This document shows, piece after piece, positions 1-10,300 of a stretch of DNA of 30,566 nt. The notes below the pieces were generated by a model, which was given only the letters and a program-made list of their open reading frames with translations, did no database searches and was not told the DNA's origin. The translations under genes were made by a program, and so were the position numbers. The stretch lies in the NCBI GenBank assembly GCA_001275005.1, contig JWZX01002879.1:1-30566 (forward strand), read 5' to 3'. The first letter of the stretch is position 1, and each line of letters starts with the position of its first letter. Source of the stretch: Chrysochromulina tobinii (lineage: Eukaryota > Haptophyta > Prymnesiales > Chrysochromulinaceae).

Positions 1-111
1 GAACTTGGCGATGGCGCTCGGCTTCTCGGCGAGGCCGCCCACGAGCTCGATCGATGCGGCGGAGGGCGCGTCGGCGGAAGCGCGGCGGGCGCGCTTGCGA
101 GAGGGCGGCAT
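1..111 (-). CDS. 5' end of an unidentified protein (partial)
   Basis: The reverse strand reads from an ATG at 111-109 without a stop to the window edge, giving 37 codons beginning MPPSRKRARR. The start is rich in Arg/Lys (RKRARR), which could be a nuclear localisation signal, and is followed by a short Ala/Ser stretch. The gene continues outside the window. I do not recognise it. The ATG has a purine-rich upstream context and an approximately 490-base spacer before it, which supports a genuine 5' end. Confidence 0.45.
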   Translation of the reverse strand, partial: MPPSRKRARRASADAPSAASIELVGGLAEKPSAIAKF

Positions 112-602
112 ATGTTTCTTTCGCGAGCGTCTGTGAACGTTAACACGACAGACGCGACAGAAGTAAGAACAACGGGGCTAGCGGGGGCAGCCCTTGTAGC
201 GAGACCTGAGGTCACTTGACCCACACACCCACTATAACGTACTGTACCAACTTGGAGTACGTGGATATATGGTTTGGATCATAGGACGATGACCGGTCGG
301 GGAACCGCGCCGCGCCGCCGTCAGAAAGAAATTAACCAAAGCCGCTAACCGCCGGGGTCCCCTTGCACACATAATAGCGCCAGGTCATGCTCGATCCGCC
401 GAGCTCGCCAGAACTCGCAAGTCGCAACGACTGCGCACTCGCGACTCGGCAGACGGAATGGACTCATCAGTAAATTGCCATAGGCCATCGAGTGGCATGG
501 CAAAAATAGGACTCATCAGTAAACTCTGTGACACCGCTACTGTACGTACTGCAACTGCGCGCGCGCTCGCCGTGACTGGCGGCAGACGCCGGAGACGCGG
601 GC
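112..602. other. intergenic spacer between two minus-strand genes
   Basis: This holds the presumed promoter and 5' UTR of the partial gene and the 3' UTR of bL27m. The one visible structure is a 49-base-spaced direct repeat of GGACTCATCAGTAAA at 460-474 and 509-523. No convincing ORF or RNA gene is seen. Confidence 0.5.
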
Positions 603-1124
603 TCAATAAGTGAACGAACCGATCCTCCGCTGGCCGACGACGGCCTTGAGGCTGTCATCGACGGGGGCGTCCTTGGGCGCGAAGCGTTCGGCGAAGAGCC
701 CCTTCTGCGTCTTGTGCCACACGCCCTCGCGCGGCGGGTTGTTGCGCGCGTGCACGCGCGCAGCCACGCGTGCCTTGTGCTCCTCTGCGGAGTGCGCGCG
801 CACGTGTATGAGCGTGCGCGGCCTGGGCAGCCGCCGGTACGTGAACTCCACGAAGCCGTCCACGAGCGCGTGCAGCGTGTAGTCGCGCCCGATGCCCACA
901 TTCTCTCCGGGCTTGTACTTGGCGCCGCGCTGCCGCATGATGATCGCCCCGGCCTTGGCGAACTGGTCGCCGTAGATCTTGATGCCGAGGTACTTGGGTT
1001 GGGAGGTGCGCGAGACGCCGCCCGAGCCGCCCGTCTTCTTCGTTGCGTGCCGTACGAACTGGTGCGCTGCCGCGAGTGCGGGAGCCGCCACGCGAGTGCG
1101 CAGCGCAGCAAGAGCCGAGAACAT
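603..1124 (-). CDS. mitochondrial large-subunit ribosomal protein bL27m
   Basis: This 173-residue protein is a component of the large subunit of the mitochondrial ribosome; in bacteria L27 sits near the peptidyl-transferase centre. Residues 1 to about 27 are rich in Ala and Arg with no acidic residue, as in a mitochondrial targeting leader. The conserved L27 core follows: [10 protein letters not shown], then [10 protein letters not shown], then [20 protein letters not shown] and [10 protein letters not shown]. The C-terminal extension of about 80 residues after the core resembles the longer mitochondrial forms (fungal MRP7 type) more than plastid L27. No intron is needed. The start ATG lies in a good context (GAGCCATG). 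It is divergently arranged with the rhodopsin gene. Confidence 0.9.
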   Translation of the reverse strand: MFSALAALRTRVAAPALAAAHQFVRHATKKTGGSGGVSRTSQPKYLGIKIYGDQFAKAGAIIMRQRGAKYKPGENVGIGRDYTLHALVDGFVEFTYRRLPRPRTLIHVRAHSAEEHKARVAARVHARNNPPREGVWHKTQKGLFAERFAPKDAPVDDSLKAVVGQRRIGSFTY

Positions 1125-1441
1125 GGCTCAGCTTTTCTGATCAATACAACGCGAATTTGGCCCCTTAGCTTTTTCAACCTCCCAAACACAGGGATTGCTA
1201 TCGCATGGACGGAGCGTGTGACCTCGAGCTACTATTATATACGCTCATGCTGTACAACACAACGCGCGCCACTTGTCCGGAAGAACACGTGCGTCTTATC
1301 GAAGATATGAATGGACCGATGGTGGCCTGTGAGGGTCGAATGCCGGGTCACATCGAAGAAACTGGAATTCGTAATTCCTAAATGAGAATGCGGAAATGGA
1401 AACTCTGCTTCGTTAATCCGCCCGCGAGGAGATAAAGATCC
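1125..1441. promoter_or_regulatory. divergent promoter region between bL27m and the rhodopsin gene
   Basis: This 317-base spacer separates two gene starts pointing away from each other, so it must hold both promoters and 5' UTRs. It has an AT-rich TATA-like stretch, TATTATATA, around 1233-1241, unusual in this GC-rich contig. Which gene it serves cannot be told from sequence alone. Confidence 0.35.
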
Positions 1442-3161
1442 ATGACGCCCTTGCTCTGTCTTTGGCTGCTCCTCATGTTTGGCGCACAGCAAGCCGTCTG
1501 TGGTCTGTTGATCCGCAAGGATGTGCAGCCGCACCCTACTTGCGCCGCTCCTCACCCCAAGCGCTACGGGGCCGTCCAAAAGTACTGGCGGTATGCCGCG
1601 CAGTGCAACGCGCAGTGCGAGCCCGTGGTGCCGGATCGCACTCTTTGCAAATGGATTGGGTGCCTTGGCGCGCCCAACAGATCTGGCGCGCCGTCACCTT
1701 CGGAGCGCAACATTTGCAAATGGGCTGGGTGCACAAGCGCGCCTACGAGCACAGCCGCGCCACCGTCCCTCTTGGACCTCGATGTCGGGGCAGCTGTCCT
1801 CGCGGTGGGCGAGATGGGGCTGGTCGCCGCTCTGCTGAGCGTGAGCACCGGCCTTGTCTCGCCCCTGCGCATCCCGCCGAGCTGGGTCTGGCTCTCGGCC
1901 CCGGCTGCCGCGCTCTACTGCATGCTGCTGGCTCACGGCATCAGCGGTTGGCTCGGGTCCATACCGTTGGCGTCCCCTCCGGAAACCTCGACGTGGGTGA
2001 TCGTGGGGCAGTTCACGTGCTCGATGCTGGTGCTCCAATCGCTCATGGTCATGTGGCTCTGTAGCCAGGGGCCCAAGGCGCAGGTGATGCACATCCTCAA
2101 TCTGCCCGCCGGCATCATGGTGCTCGCGTGGATCTACCTCTTCCGCAAGCTGGTCCTCACTCCTCAGACCATCGAGAGTGACGTCCTCGGACTCACCCTC
2201 TACCCCGAGCACTTCATCCTCTGGCTCGGCTCCACGAGCATGCAATGCCTCTTCTGGGCGCAGGTGATTGGCATGGATTGCGGCTGAGTGCGCTTTGATG
2301 ACCTCTTGACGAACCTCCCTATTCACACCACCCTATTCACAGCTCCATCACATTGAGGTCACTCAGCGCTCACTCAGCGGTGACCGCACCGGCCGTACCG
2401 GCACGAGCGTGCCGCGCGGCTTCCCAGTGCCCGCGACGGCGCTTCTCCTGGCGCAGATCCTCATGTGGACGGGCCTGCTGGGGTCCCTCGACTACGGACC
2501 ATGTGGAGCCGCGACGCTTGTGCCCAATTACGTGCTGATCAGCATCTGCTGCGGCACGTTCTACTTCCTTCTGAGGTGTGATTGCATGCTGATTGCATGC
2601 TGATTGCGGCACTTTCTACTTCCTTCTGAGGTGTGAGCGGCCGCTATTCACACCTTCTGAGGTTGGCCACTCGACCGTTACATCGATCGGATGGCCTCGA
2701 CGGATGGCCTCTGATGGCCTCTGATTGCGTCTGATTGCGTCTGTCATCAGGTTGGCCACTCGACCGTTACGGCTCTGATGGCCTCTGATGGCCTCTGATT
2801 GCCTCTGATTGCGTCTGTCATCAGGTTGGCCACTCGACCGTTACGGCTCTGCGAGGACGCCTTCGCCGCACGCGGCGCGCGGCGCATCTCGTTCCAATTT
2901 CGGATGGTGCGGATGTACGTGTACATGACGTGGCACGCCTTCCCCGCAGTGTGGGCAGCGGCCGCGTACGGGAGGCTCGATTCCAACGGCCGTGAGTCTC
3001 TGTTCGTGCTCTGCGACCGTTACATCGATCTGATGGCCTCTGATTGCCTCTGATTGCCTCCGATTGCGTCTGTCATCAGTTTCGTGCTCTGCGACCTGTG
3101 TGCCAAGATCTTACCCGTCTCCGTGTTCCTCACGATGGTGTCCGTCAACGCCCTCGAGTGA
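1442..3161 (+). CDS. divergent type-1 (microbial) rhodopsin, channelrhodopsin-like; 4 exons
   Basis: Modelled exons are 1442-2263, 2367-2575, 2825-3001 and 3080-3161 (phases 0, 2, 2), giving 429 residues. The N-terminus has a signal peptide (MTPLLCLWLLLMFG) and a Cys-rich ectodomain to about residue 106, followed by several hydrophobic helices. The recognisable part is C-terminal. One helix has WHAFPAVW, matching the W-x-x-F/Y-P motif of helix F. The last helix has DLCAK, matching D-x-x-x-K with the retinal-binding lysine; the W to K distance is 33 residues against about 35 in known rhodopsins. A helix C candidate carries YPEH where channelrhodopsins have Y-x-E-W. The usual helix C Arg is absent. 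Helices D and E (ILMWTGLL, YVLISICCG) also fit. The protein stops soon after helix G with no signalling tail. Light-gated channel or pump activity is inference. Exon junctions show the same duplication grammar as the giant gene. Confidence 0.62.
2576..2824 (+). repeat. rhodopsin intron 2: class A filler and repeated exon edges
   Basis: The intron contains a copy of the exon 2 end (TTCTACTTCCTTCTGAGGTG, about 2612-2631). It also contains two earlier copies of the exon 3 start (GTTGGCCACTCGACCGTTAC), around 2663 and 2751, separated by TGATGGCCTC/TGATTGCGTC words and GTCTGTCATCAG. Only the last acceptor, at 2824, keeps the frame (phase 2). Confidence 0.7.
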
Positions 3162-3370
3162 TCCAAATATGGTAAGTGGTCGTCTTCCTCACGATGGTGT
3201 CCGTCAACGCCCTCGAGTGACCGAACAGTGCCTGCTGTGGAAGGTGGCCGCCTTCCTCACCAGTGTGATCCAAATATGGTAGCGAACAGTGCCTGCTGTG
3301 GAAGGGCTGTGGAAGGTGGCCGAGCTCCTCACCAGTGTTATCCAATTATGGTAAGTGGTCGTCTTCACCA
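3126..3370 (+). repeat. nested direct repeats at the 3' end of the rhodopsin gene
   Basis: The last coding bases and the stop (TTCCTCACGATGGTGTCC ... CTCGAGTGA) recur about 59 bases downstream. GAACAGTGCCTGCTGTGGAA occurs at about 3223 and 3284. The segment ATGGTAAGTGGTCGTCTT, containing a perfect donor-like GTAAGT, occurs at about 3168 and 3350. The block looks like failed or untranslated versions of the duplication seen at the introns, or like unrecognised 3' UTR introns. Confidence 0.6.
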
Positions 3371-3784
3371 CAATCAGGTCATTCACGCGTGGGATTCAAA
3401 AGTCCTTTGACCGCTATAGGCCTTGACTATGGTGATCACGGCGCTGCGCACGTTCCATCACCTCTAGGGGCGCTCGAGAGTTCTTTCGCGGACGTGTCTC
3501 GTGTGTGTGATGTGTGGCCGTGTGCGATTCTTCGCGCAGTGGGAGCGGGTGACGGCCGCGGTCGCCGCGCCGCGCCGCTTTTTGCTAAGCGTCTGCGTTC
3601 CTTACGGTTCGTTCTTAAGCGCCGTGCCGAGCGCACCCCAGAAGTATTCACACATGGGAAGAACATCGGCGTGCGCGCGGCTTCTCTCTCTCCCGACGCG
3701 CCCGAATCAACAAGGTCGCGAGCACGATCGGCCGCAGGCACGTTTCGCTGCCCCGCGTCCGTACGCTGAACACGTCCGTGCGGC

Positions 3785-4009
3785 ATGTGCCACAAGCGCA
3801 GAGGTGTCTTTCTCGGCACGCGACACAATTCAAAGGCCACGCGACGGTCGGCACCAAACGCTAGGCGCGGAATGTGGCGGCGTGACCCCAGCCCCGACGT
3901 GCCGGCGCCACCAAAGCTGTCTCTGCTGCATTATGCTGCATTCGGTTGGGCTGCGCTCGTTGTTGCGTACGGCGTGCTGCGGCTTGTAGCGGCAAGCACT
4001 TCTCGGTGA
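3785..4009 (+). CDS. doubtful small ORF with one C-terminal membrane helix
   Basis: This open frame of 74 residues has a basic N-terminal half and one hydrophobic helix near the C-terminus (LLHYAAFGWAALVVAYGVL) ending STSR. The layout would suit a tail-anchored or mitochondrial membrane protein. I do not recognise it. The true gene could begin further upstream with an intron: the other frames of 3640-3840 encode Arg/Ser/Thr-rich leader-like peptides. The rest of 3371-4395 shows nothing I can support. Confidence 0.25.
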   Translation: MCHKRRGVFLGTRHNSKATRRSAPNARRGMWRRDPSPDVPAPPKLSLLHYAAFGWAALVVAYGVLRLVAASTSR

Positions 4010-4395
4010 TTTGAGAAAGCATCTCCAAGGCGCAAGGGGGTGCCTGTGTATGCAATGAAAGTGTATGTGAGTCGGAGCTGCCTTCAAGTCAGGAGCGTGT
4101 GTGTTATGCGTTGCTTTGGCAGAAGAAAGACGGCTGAGAAGCGTGTTCAGGTCCGTCTCTTTCACGCGTCGTCTCTATACTGCTACTCGCGGTGTGATCG
4201 TGGCTAGGACTCGACGGATCGAAACACACTTGAACGTGTGGTGGTCGCACTTGAGGAAACCGATGCCGCAGCAGCGTCGCAGGCGTGCAATATCCGGTGC
4301 AAACTAAGTGGCATCTTCCGGTGCACAAACTTGCCTCAAAAGGAAGCTGGCTTCTGACTGGTCCGCTCCGCTGAGTCGCTTCTGGCGGAGTTCTC

Positions 4396-5403
4396 ATGAA
4401 GAGCATCCCCGTCGTTGTCACCCTCGACGACGTCAAGCTCAAACTCACCTGCACCGAAGCGCTACTACAAAAGGCGCTCGTCGATGCGGTGATCACACCC
4501 TTCCTCGGCGCGTATAACAAGAAGCGAAACGCCAGCGTCGCCGCGGCGCAGCTGTCTTCGGTGCATGTCGACGGCAGAGAGGTTTGTGATGTAAGCGTCA
4601 AGGCGGCCGACGTATTCGGTGGAACCGAGGCGCCCACCGTTGAGCTTAGCTTCGGAACCGCTGCGCCAACCCCGCCGCCGCCGGCTGCACTGCCAGCGTC
4701 CGACGGCGCTGCCCGTGAGTGCAATGACGCCGTCGCACGGCTGCTGGAGCTTCCGGCGCACGCGCCGGTGGAGGCGTGGGCTCCGCCGCTGCACGTGCTG
4801 TGCATTCACTCGCGCGACTCGTGCGAGGCACCCGGCGTCGCCGATTGCCTGCTCGTGCCACGCGTCGTTCTCTACGCTGCTCAGCGCGCTTGCGTCGCCG
4901 ACGAGGCGCTGCTGCCGGCCGGCGGCACAGTCGCCGCCTCAGAGGCGGCGACGCTGCTGAACAACTTGCTCAAGATGGACCGCGCAAGGGCCGGTGGCGC
5001 ACTCGCCGGAGCAGACAGCCGCGCTGTACCCGACATCATCGCGCTGCTTTCGGAAGCGCCCAAGATAGCGCTCTCGCGGCTTCGTCAGTTTGGCCAGATT
5101 TGCTTTCAGCTCTCTCTCCTACCTGCCGTCGCGAGCGGACCGTACGCCGAGGCACTCACAGGCGCAGTGCGGTCCGCGCTCGCGTGGGCGAGCGTGACGG
5201 TGCGCTACCCCTCGCCGACGGAGCACGCTCCCGAAGATGTCGGCCATGTCGCCGCCTTTGCGGCCGACGCATGCAGGACGGCATTCAACTTACTCCGGTC
5301 GATCCCTAATGACGGCTCATCAAAGGCGAAGCGGCTCGAGATCGAGAGCTGGCTGAGCTCGATGATTGACGTACTCGGCGCCGCGCCCGGCCCAGGTCAT
5401 CAT

Positions 5404-5434
<31 letters not shown>

Positions 5435-6107
5435 AGATTCAGGATGCAATCAAGGAGGCGCAGCTCGCTTGCCTGCAGATTGGCGTAGTGCTGCCGGTGG
5501 AGATGGTGTACACGCGGCTGCAGCCAGCGTGGCCTGCGCTGCTTGCGCTGCTCACACAGGTGCGCGGTCGACGGCAGATTGTCACTGACTGCCTCGAATG
5601 GTATCTGATGTCCCTCGATCTCAAGTGATCTCTGATGGTCTCTGATGGCCTCCGATTGCCTCCGATTGCCTCCCTCATCTTCAGGTGCTCAGCCTCGACA
5701 ATACTGGCTCGGAGGGCTACGCACCAGTGCTGCTGCTACTCACGCTCCAAAAGATCAGTGCGACCGACGCCGCTCTGTGCACGGCCGTCCGCGCCGCGCT
5801 CTTCCCGCCCGATTGGCTCTCGTTTGAATTCACCAAGGAAAGGGACCCCTACCGGCCGCCCTGTATGGAGCCGAATTGGGATCCAAACACGCCGCTTCCG
5901 ATCGGCGCGCCAGTCCACCTGCGCCTGGTGCAGCGGCTCACGTGTACCAACCACACCCTCAAGACCGTCGTGGGCGACCTGCTGTACACCCTGAGCGGCG
6001 AGGATGCCGGCGAGCTCGTGAGGCTTGTTGGGCTCGGTAGCGCCGCTGGCTGGCTCTCAGAGAGAGGCATGTTCTCGGCCTTCCAGCAGACGGCGCAGGC
6101 ATCCTGA
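4396..6107 (+). CDS. Ric-8 (synembryn)-like G-alpha chaperone/exchange factor; 2 exons
   Basis: Ric-8 proteins are cytosolic armadillo-like folds that chaperone and activate heterotrimeric G-alpha subunits. The best match is the second exon. GYAPVLLLLT corresponds to the Ric-8 helix before the conserved lysine/arginine segment. The stretch VVGDLLYTLSGEDAGELVRL, followed by VGLGSAAGWLSERGM, corresponds to the family's motif that reads GYGNAAGLLAxRG in animals. Exon 1 supplies helical repeats (for example EAATLLNNLLK, FGQICFQLSLL) and a His/Gln tract at about residues 336-348. The N-terminal roughly 85 residues look like a separate beta-rich domain I cannot name. The junction is uncertain. One option is donor 5625 with acceptor 5692 (phase 2), which keeps all of exon 1. 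The other is donor 5560 with acceptor 5684 (phase 0), which fits the local AG|GT grammar but drops about 22 residues. Length is about 540 residues, normal for the family. Confidence 0.6.
5397..5436 (+). repeat. CAT/CAG trinucleotide repeat inside the Ric-8-like CDS
   Basis: Eight CAT codons are followed by five CAG codons, encoding eight His and five Gln. It is a length-variable microsatellite in a predicted loop, unlikely to be essential. Confidence 0.85.
5625..5692 (+). repeat. Ric-8-like intron with class A filler
   Basis: The core reads TGATGGTCTC, TGATGGCCTC and CGATTGCCTC words and ends CTCATCTTCAG, the class A signature seen in the giant gene. The exact donor and acceptor are uncertain (see the CDS entry). 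LMSLD before it and VLSLD after it are encoded in the same frame, as expected of a duplicated exon edge. Confidence 0.55.
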
Positions 6108-6369
6108 AAATCAATACATACCGAGTACGGCATAATTGTCGAAAGAGCGTATCGCCAACGAGCAACGTTGGTCGTTCGCGCGATCTGTGCTCATCCCCTC
6201 GGCCAACCTTGTTTGAGTCCCACCGGCCCGCCGTCATTGTTGAGTATCTGCCAAAGTCACACGCAGCTTTCCTGCAGCGGATTTCACATATTCACGTTCA
6301 CACCTCCACACAGGCCCACGGCAGTCGGGCCGAGGCAAAAGACGGCACACCCCTCCCTGTGGCGCACGC

Positions 6370-7158
6370 ATGAACGCGCTCAATTCGTTCACGTCCGAGT
6401 CGGTGCCGCTCAGCGACATCCGACAAATGACCGAGCTGCAGGCTGTGATCCATCAAAATTTGCGCCGCGCGAACCAGGACGTCTCGGAGTTCAACCAATT
6501 CTCTGCCGAGCAGCATGCCCAACTCAGCGGCCGCTTGGCGAGGCACGTGGCGACTCTTCGACACGTGCACAGCGAGCTCTTTGGCATCTTTCAGCGAGTG
6601 CGCGTGCTGCGTGGCGAGATGCTCAGGCGCCATCCAGAACTCGCTGGGGCGCTCGAACGACACGAGGCTGCTCGCGAGGCAGAGCTTGAGGTTGCTCGCC
6701 AGCAAGGGTCGTCTAAGGTCGCTTCAACGCCGGCGCAGTCGACCGCCGCATCGGAGTCTGCAGAGACCGTTGGGACGCGAGGCCATTCGGCGTTGGGGCA
6801 GAATAACCAGCATGGCGAGCTCCGCACCAAATCAGGACGCAACCGAGCTCATCACCGTGATGACGGTGGTGGCGACGGTGGCGGTGGAGAAGGCGGCGGT
6901 GATGGCGCTGGTGATGGCGGTGGAAGCGACGGTGGTGGTGGTGACGGAGGTGGAGACGGAGGTGGAGGCAGCGGTGGCGGTGGAGAAAGTAGTGATGATG
7001 GCGGTGATGGCGGCGATGGTGGAGGCGACGTTGATGGTGGCCGAAGCGGCGATGGCTTCGGCGGTGATGGGGGTGGAGGTGGCGATGGCGGCGGCGGAGA
7101 GAGGGGTGGAGAAGGCGCTGGGGAGATAAGTCCTGGAGGTGGAGAGATCACTACGTAG
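6370..7158 (+). CDS. KXD1-like protein (BORC/BLOC-1-related) with Gly/Asp-rich tail
   Basis: This intronless frame encodes 262 residues. Residues about 15-95 match the KxDL family. AVIHQNLRRANQDVSEFNQF, then LARHVATLRHVHSELFGIFQ, then RVRVLRGEMLRRHPE align with the human KXD1 coiled coil, including the following IFRRIRTLKGKL-type segment. The family's K-x-D-L signature is replaced by HSEL. KXD1 is a subunit of BORC, which links lysosome-related organelles to kinesin through Arl8. The last approximately 100 residues are almost only Gly, Asp and Ser, encoded by GGTGGC-type repeats, and look disordered. Start: first ATG of the frame, with the helical domain beginning 12 codons later. The domain call is fairly firm; the role in this organism is inferred. 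Confidence 0.72.
   Translation: MNALNSFTSESVPLSDIRQMTELQAVIHQNLRRANQDVSEFNQFSAEQHAQLSGRLARHVATLRHVHSELFGIFQRVRVLRGEMLRRHPELAGALERHEAAREAELEVARQQGSSKVASTPAQSTAASESAETVGTRGHSALGQNNQHGELRTKSGRNRAHHRDDGGGDGGGGEGGGDGAGDGGGSDGGGGDGGGDGGGGSGGGGESSDDGGDGGDGGGDVDGGRSGDGFGGDGGGGGDGGGGERGGEGAGEISPGGGEITT
6853..7130 (+). repeat. GGN/GAN low-complexity tract encoding poly-Gly/Asp
   Basis: An irregular minisatellite of GGTGGC, GGCGGTGAT and GGTGGAGAC units forms the tail of the KXD1-like protein. Its complement encodes Pro/Ser-rich sequence, a by-product of the repeat. Confidence 0.8.
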
Positions 7159-7325
7159 TCTGTTGTTTCGTCAAAACCGTTTCGACGCGCTGTTTTGAAC
7201 ATATCCATGAACTCTAGCCACCAAAACCAGGACACAGTGCTGCGCGGTTGACCACCGCGCGACAGCCACCTCGGCTCCTCGCGACGACCACCTCGGCTCG
7301 AGCGTGAGGAGGGCCGCCGGCCGCC
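7159..7325 (+). promoter_or_regulatory. short spacer upstream of the giant gene
   Basis: Only 167 bases separate the KXD1-like stop from the giant gene's ATG. The ATG has an excellent context (GCCGCCATGCC). No TATA-like element is apparent. Confidence 0.3.
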
Positions 7326-10300
7326 ATGCCACCAGCAGCCAAGGGTCCCGGCTTGACGGCACTGCCGAAGATGCCTGCCAAAGATAAGGACAGGCCGCCG
7401 ACCGCGCGGATGGGCGGCGACTCGGACCGGGGCACAAACGGTGCCGCGCCCGCCAAGTCGGACCGGTCAACTCCTGCTGCATCAGCTGCTGCTGCTGCTG
7501 CTCCGGCCAAGCCGGCAGCCAACGGCAAGGTGGCGGCGACCGCGCCGGCCGGGAAAACCACATCTCCCTTCCTCAAGGATCAGGCCAGCACCAGCGCAAC
7601 GGCGGCGCCGACAGGGAAGCCGCCGACGCCGCGCGGGAAGGACGGCAAGCAGCCGACGCCGCGCGGGAAGGACAAGGATGCCAAGCCGGCGACGCCGCGC
7701 TCGAAGAAGGTGGCAGACGAGAAGCCGGGCGGCGGCTCCAAGCTCGCCGCCGCGGCCACCAAGCTCATCGCTCCCAAAGAAGGACCCAAGGGTTCTACGT
7801 CGGCTCTGCCGCCGAGCGCCATCGCGGCCGCGGTGGCCGCCACGAGCGCGCCCAAGGAGGGCGGCGAGAAGAAGAAGGATGAGAAGGGCAGCTCTGGCCC
7901 TTCACAGAAGAAGGTTGAGTTCTTCACAGACGATCTGCTGAACCGCAAGCCGTTGGACGAAAAGACGCGCGAGGCACTCGTCCACAAGTGCGGGGCGGGT
8001 CCACCCAAGCAGGAGGCCCGCTTCCAGCGCAATGAGAACAAGCGACCGGTAGGACGGCCCGACGAGCTCGCGCCGTCGCGGCACGAGCGGGTACCCCCGG
8101 GGCGTGTGGTGCTCATGTTCAATTGCTACGAGGCTTCTTTTGAGCTGCTGCACGGCGATCTCTCCACGCTGCCCGAGGCGGAGACGACGGAGCTTCGCTC
8201 GCTCACTTCGGGTAAGGTGCTCGGACGCATCAAGATCACGCCTGAGAAGGGCACACCCATCGAGGATCGCTTCGAGTTCAACAATGACTGGAAGGTAGGC
8301 TCCGAGCACGGCATCGTGCATGACGGGCTGCAGAGCGATGGCTACCTCGAGCTGCGCCTCGATTGGAAAGCCGTTTCGCGCGTCAAGAACGAGGACAGCG
8401 TCGCCAAGGTCGCCCTAATTAGGTACGCAAACCCACGAAGACTCATGACGTGTAGCTTGCATGCAAGCGCTCACCACGGCACCCTTCTCTCCCTAATTAG
8501 GGTCAACCCTTGGCTCGCCTATGGCTGTGGGGAAGGCGCGCGTCTCGCAGTTCGCAAGCCTGGCGCGACCGAGGGCATCGCCTCCACACTTCAGCGAGCG
8601 CTGCGCGACGACTACGTCGTGGTGCGCCGAGACGGTACGTACCTGATTGCCTGCTGATTGCGTGATGATTGCCTGATGATTGCGTGATGATTGCATGATG
8701 ATTGCATGATGATTGCATGATGATTGCATGATGAGGGAGGCAATCAGAGTCGGGAGATGCGCCGAGACGGTACCGGCCCAGCATGCATGCAAATGCTCAC
8801 CACGGCGCCCGCGCTCCGGCTCGGAGCCAACGGTCGAGCCAACGGTCGAGCCTTGAGGGGCTACGCATGCATGCACGTGCTCACCACGGCGCTCGCGTTT
8901 CGCACAGGTTCCGACTCGGAGCTGACCGTCGACCCGACGCCGTTCACGGTCGTCACCGCGACCAACCCGCGTCACCAGCCCGGCACGCGGCTGCTCATCG
9001 TACATGAGAACTCGTGCGTGGATGCCGTGAATGGAGCCGTGAATGGAGCCGTGGCCACGCCTCGCATGCACGCGCTCACCACGGCGCCGTTCCCTTCCTG
9101 TTCCCCACAGGTGCGTGGATGCCGTGGTGGAGCCGTGGCCGGAGCCGGAGATCCCAATCCACATGGGCTCGCGGCACCAGATGCGGGTCGAGGGTAAGCA
9201 TATCTCGGGCTGGATCTCGCCCATCTCGCCCATCTCGCCCATCTCGTCCCGATCTCGCCCACATCAGGTAAGCATATCTCGGGCTGGATCACGATCGTCT
9301 CGAAGGACCAAAAGCAGCTGCTGTGCAAAAAGGAGATCGCGGACGCAGCCCCCGAGGGGGCGGACCTGTCGGCGCTCACGATCGCCATCCCGCCGGTCGA
9401 GAAAGACTCGAAGCCCCTCGGAGATCGAATCTCGCGAAGGTGCGATCTCCCTTGATTGCCCTTGATGGCCCTTGATGGTCCTTGATGGCCCTTGATGGCC
9501 CTTGATGGCCCTGGAAGTCACGCCGTGGTCACCTCGCGGAGGTCGAATCTCACGGAGGAGCGATCTCCCTTGATGGCCCTTGATGGCCGTGGTGGTCACC
9601 TCGCGGAGGTCGAATCTCGCGGAGGAGCGATCTCCCTTGATGGCCCTTGATGGCCGTGGTGGTCACCTCGCGGAGGTCGAATCTCACATAATCTCGAGCA
9701 GGCTCTCCCCGGAGGAGGAGGCGGCCGCGGCGGCGAAGAAGGCCAAGGAGGGCGAGGGCGATGCGATTGATGAGGACGAGGCTTGGATCCTAAATAGGAA
9801 GAAGCCTCTCGTGATGCACTCGGGGTGCGACCCGGCCAATTCCGAGCGAGTCGGCAAGCATGCATGTGCTCACTACGGCGCCCTCGCCTCTCCACAGGTG
9901 CGACCCGGCCAATTCAGAGCGAGTCGGCTTGCTGACGAACAAGATGCCGGTTCACATCCTGGAGCTCCGGACGGTGAGATTGCGATCCTTGAGTGCCCTT
10001 GATTGCCCTTAATTGAGCTCCGAACGGTGAGATCGCAATGCGAAGACGAAAGAGCTCCCCACCCTGATTTGGCAGGTGCAAGATGAAGAGACAAAGGAGC
10101 TCTCGGTGCGAGCGTACGTGTCGACGATCCCGGGGCAGTCGGTGATCATATTGGTGGCGGCTCTGAACGAGTTCAACCACAGCGTGCAGCGCTTTCCCTC
10201 GGTCGCCCAATACGAAGGTGAGTCGCCCTAATGACCACTGATGACCACTGATGACCACTGATGACCTCTGATCGCATCCCTAATTGGCGCCCAATACGAA

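Noticed and set aside
714-1310. Plus-strand open frame of 198 codons across bL27m
   Set aside because: It is the shadow of the well-supported minus-strand bL27m gene.
3436-3840. Minus-strand Arg-rich open frame of 134 codons
   Set aside because: Composition is what GC-rich non-coding DNA gives; frames on the other strand of the same stretch are similar in length.
6852-7235. Minus-strand Pro/Ser-rich frame resembling a pherophorin-type cell-wall protein
   Set aside because: It is the exact complement of the GGN/GAN tail of the KXD1-like gene, whose N-terminal domain is clearly coding on the plus strand.
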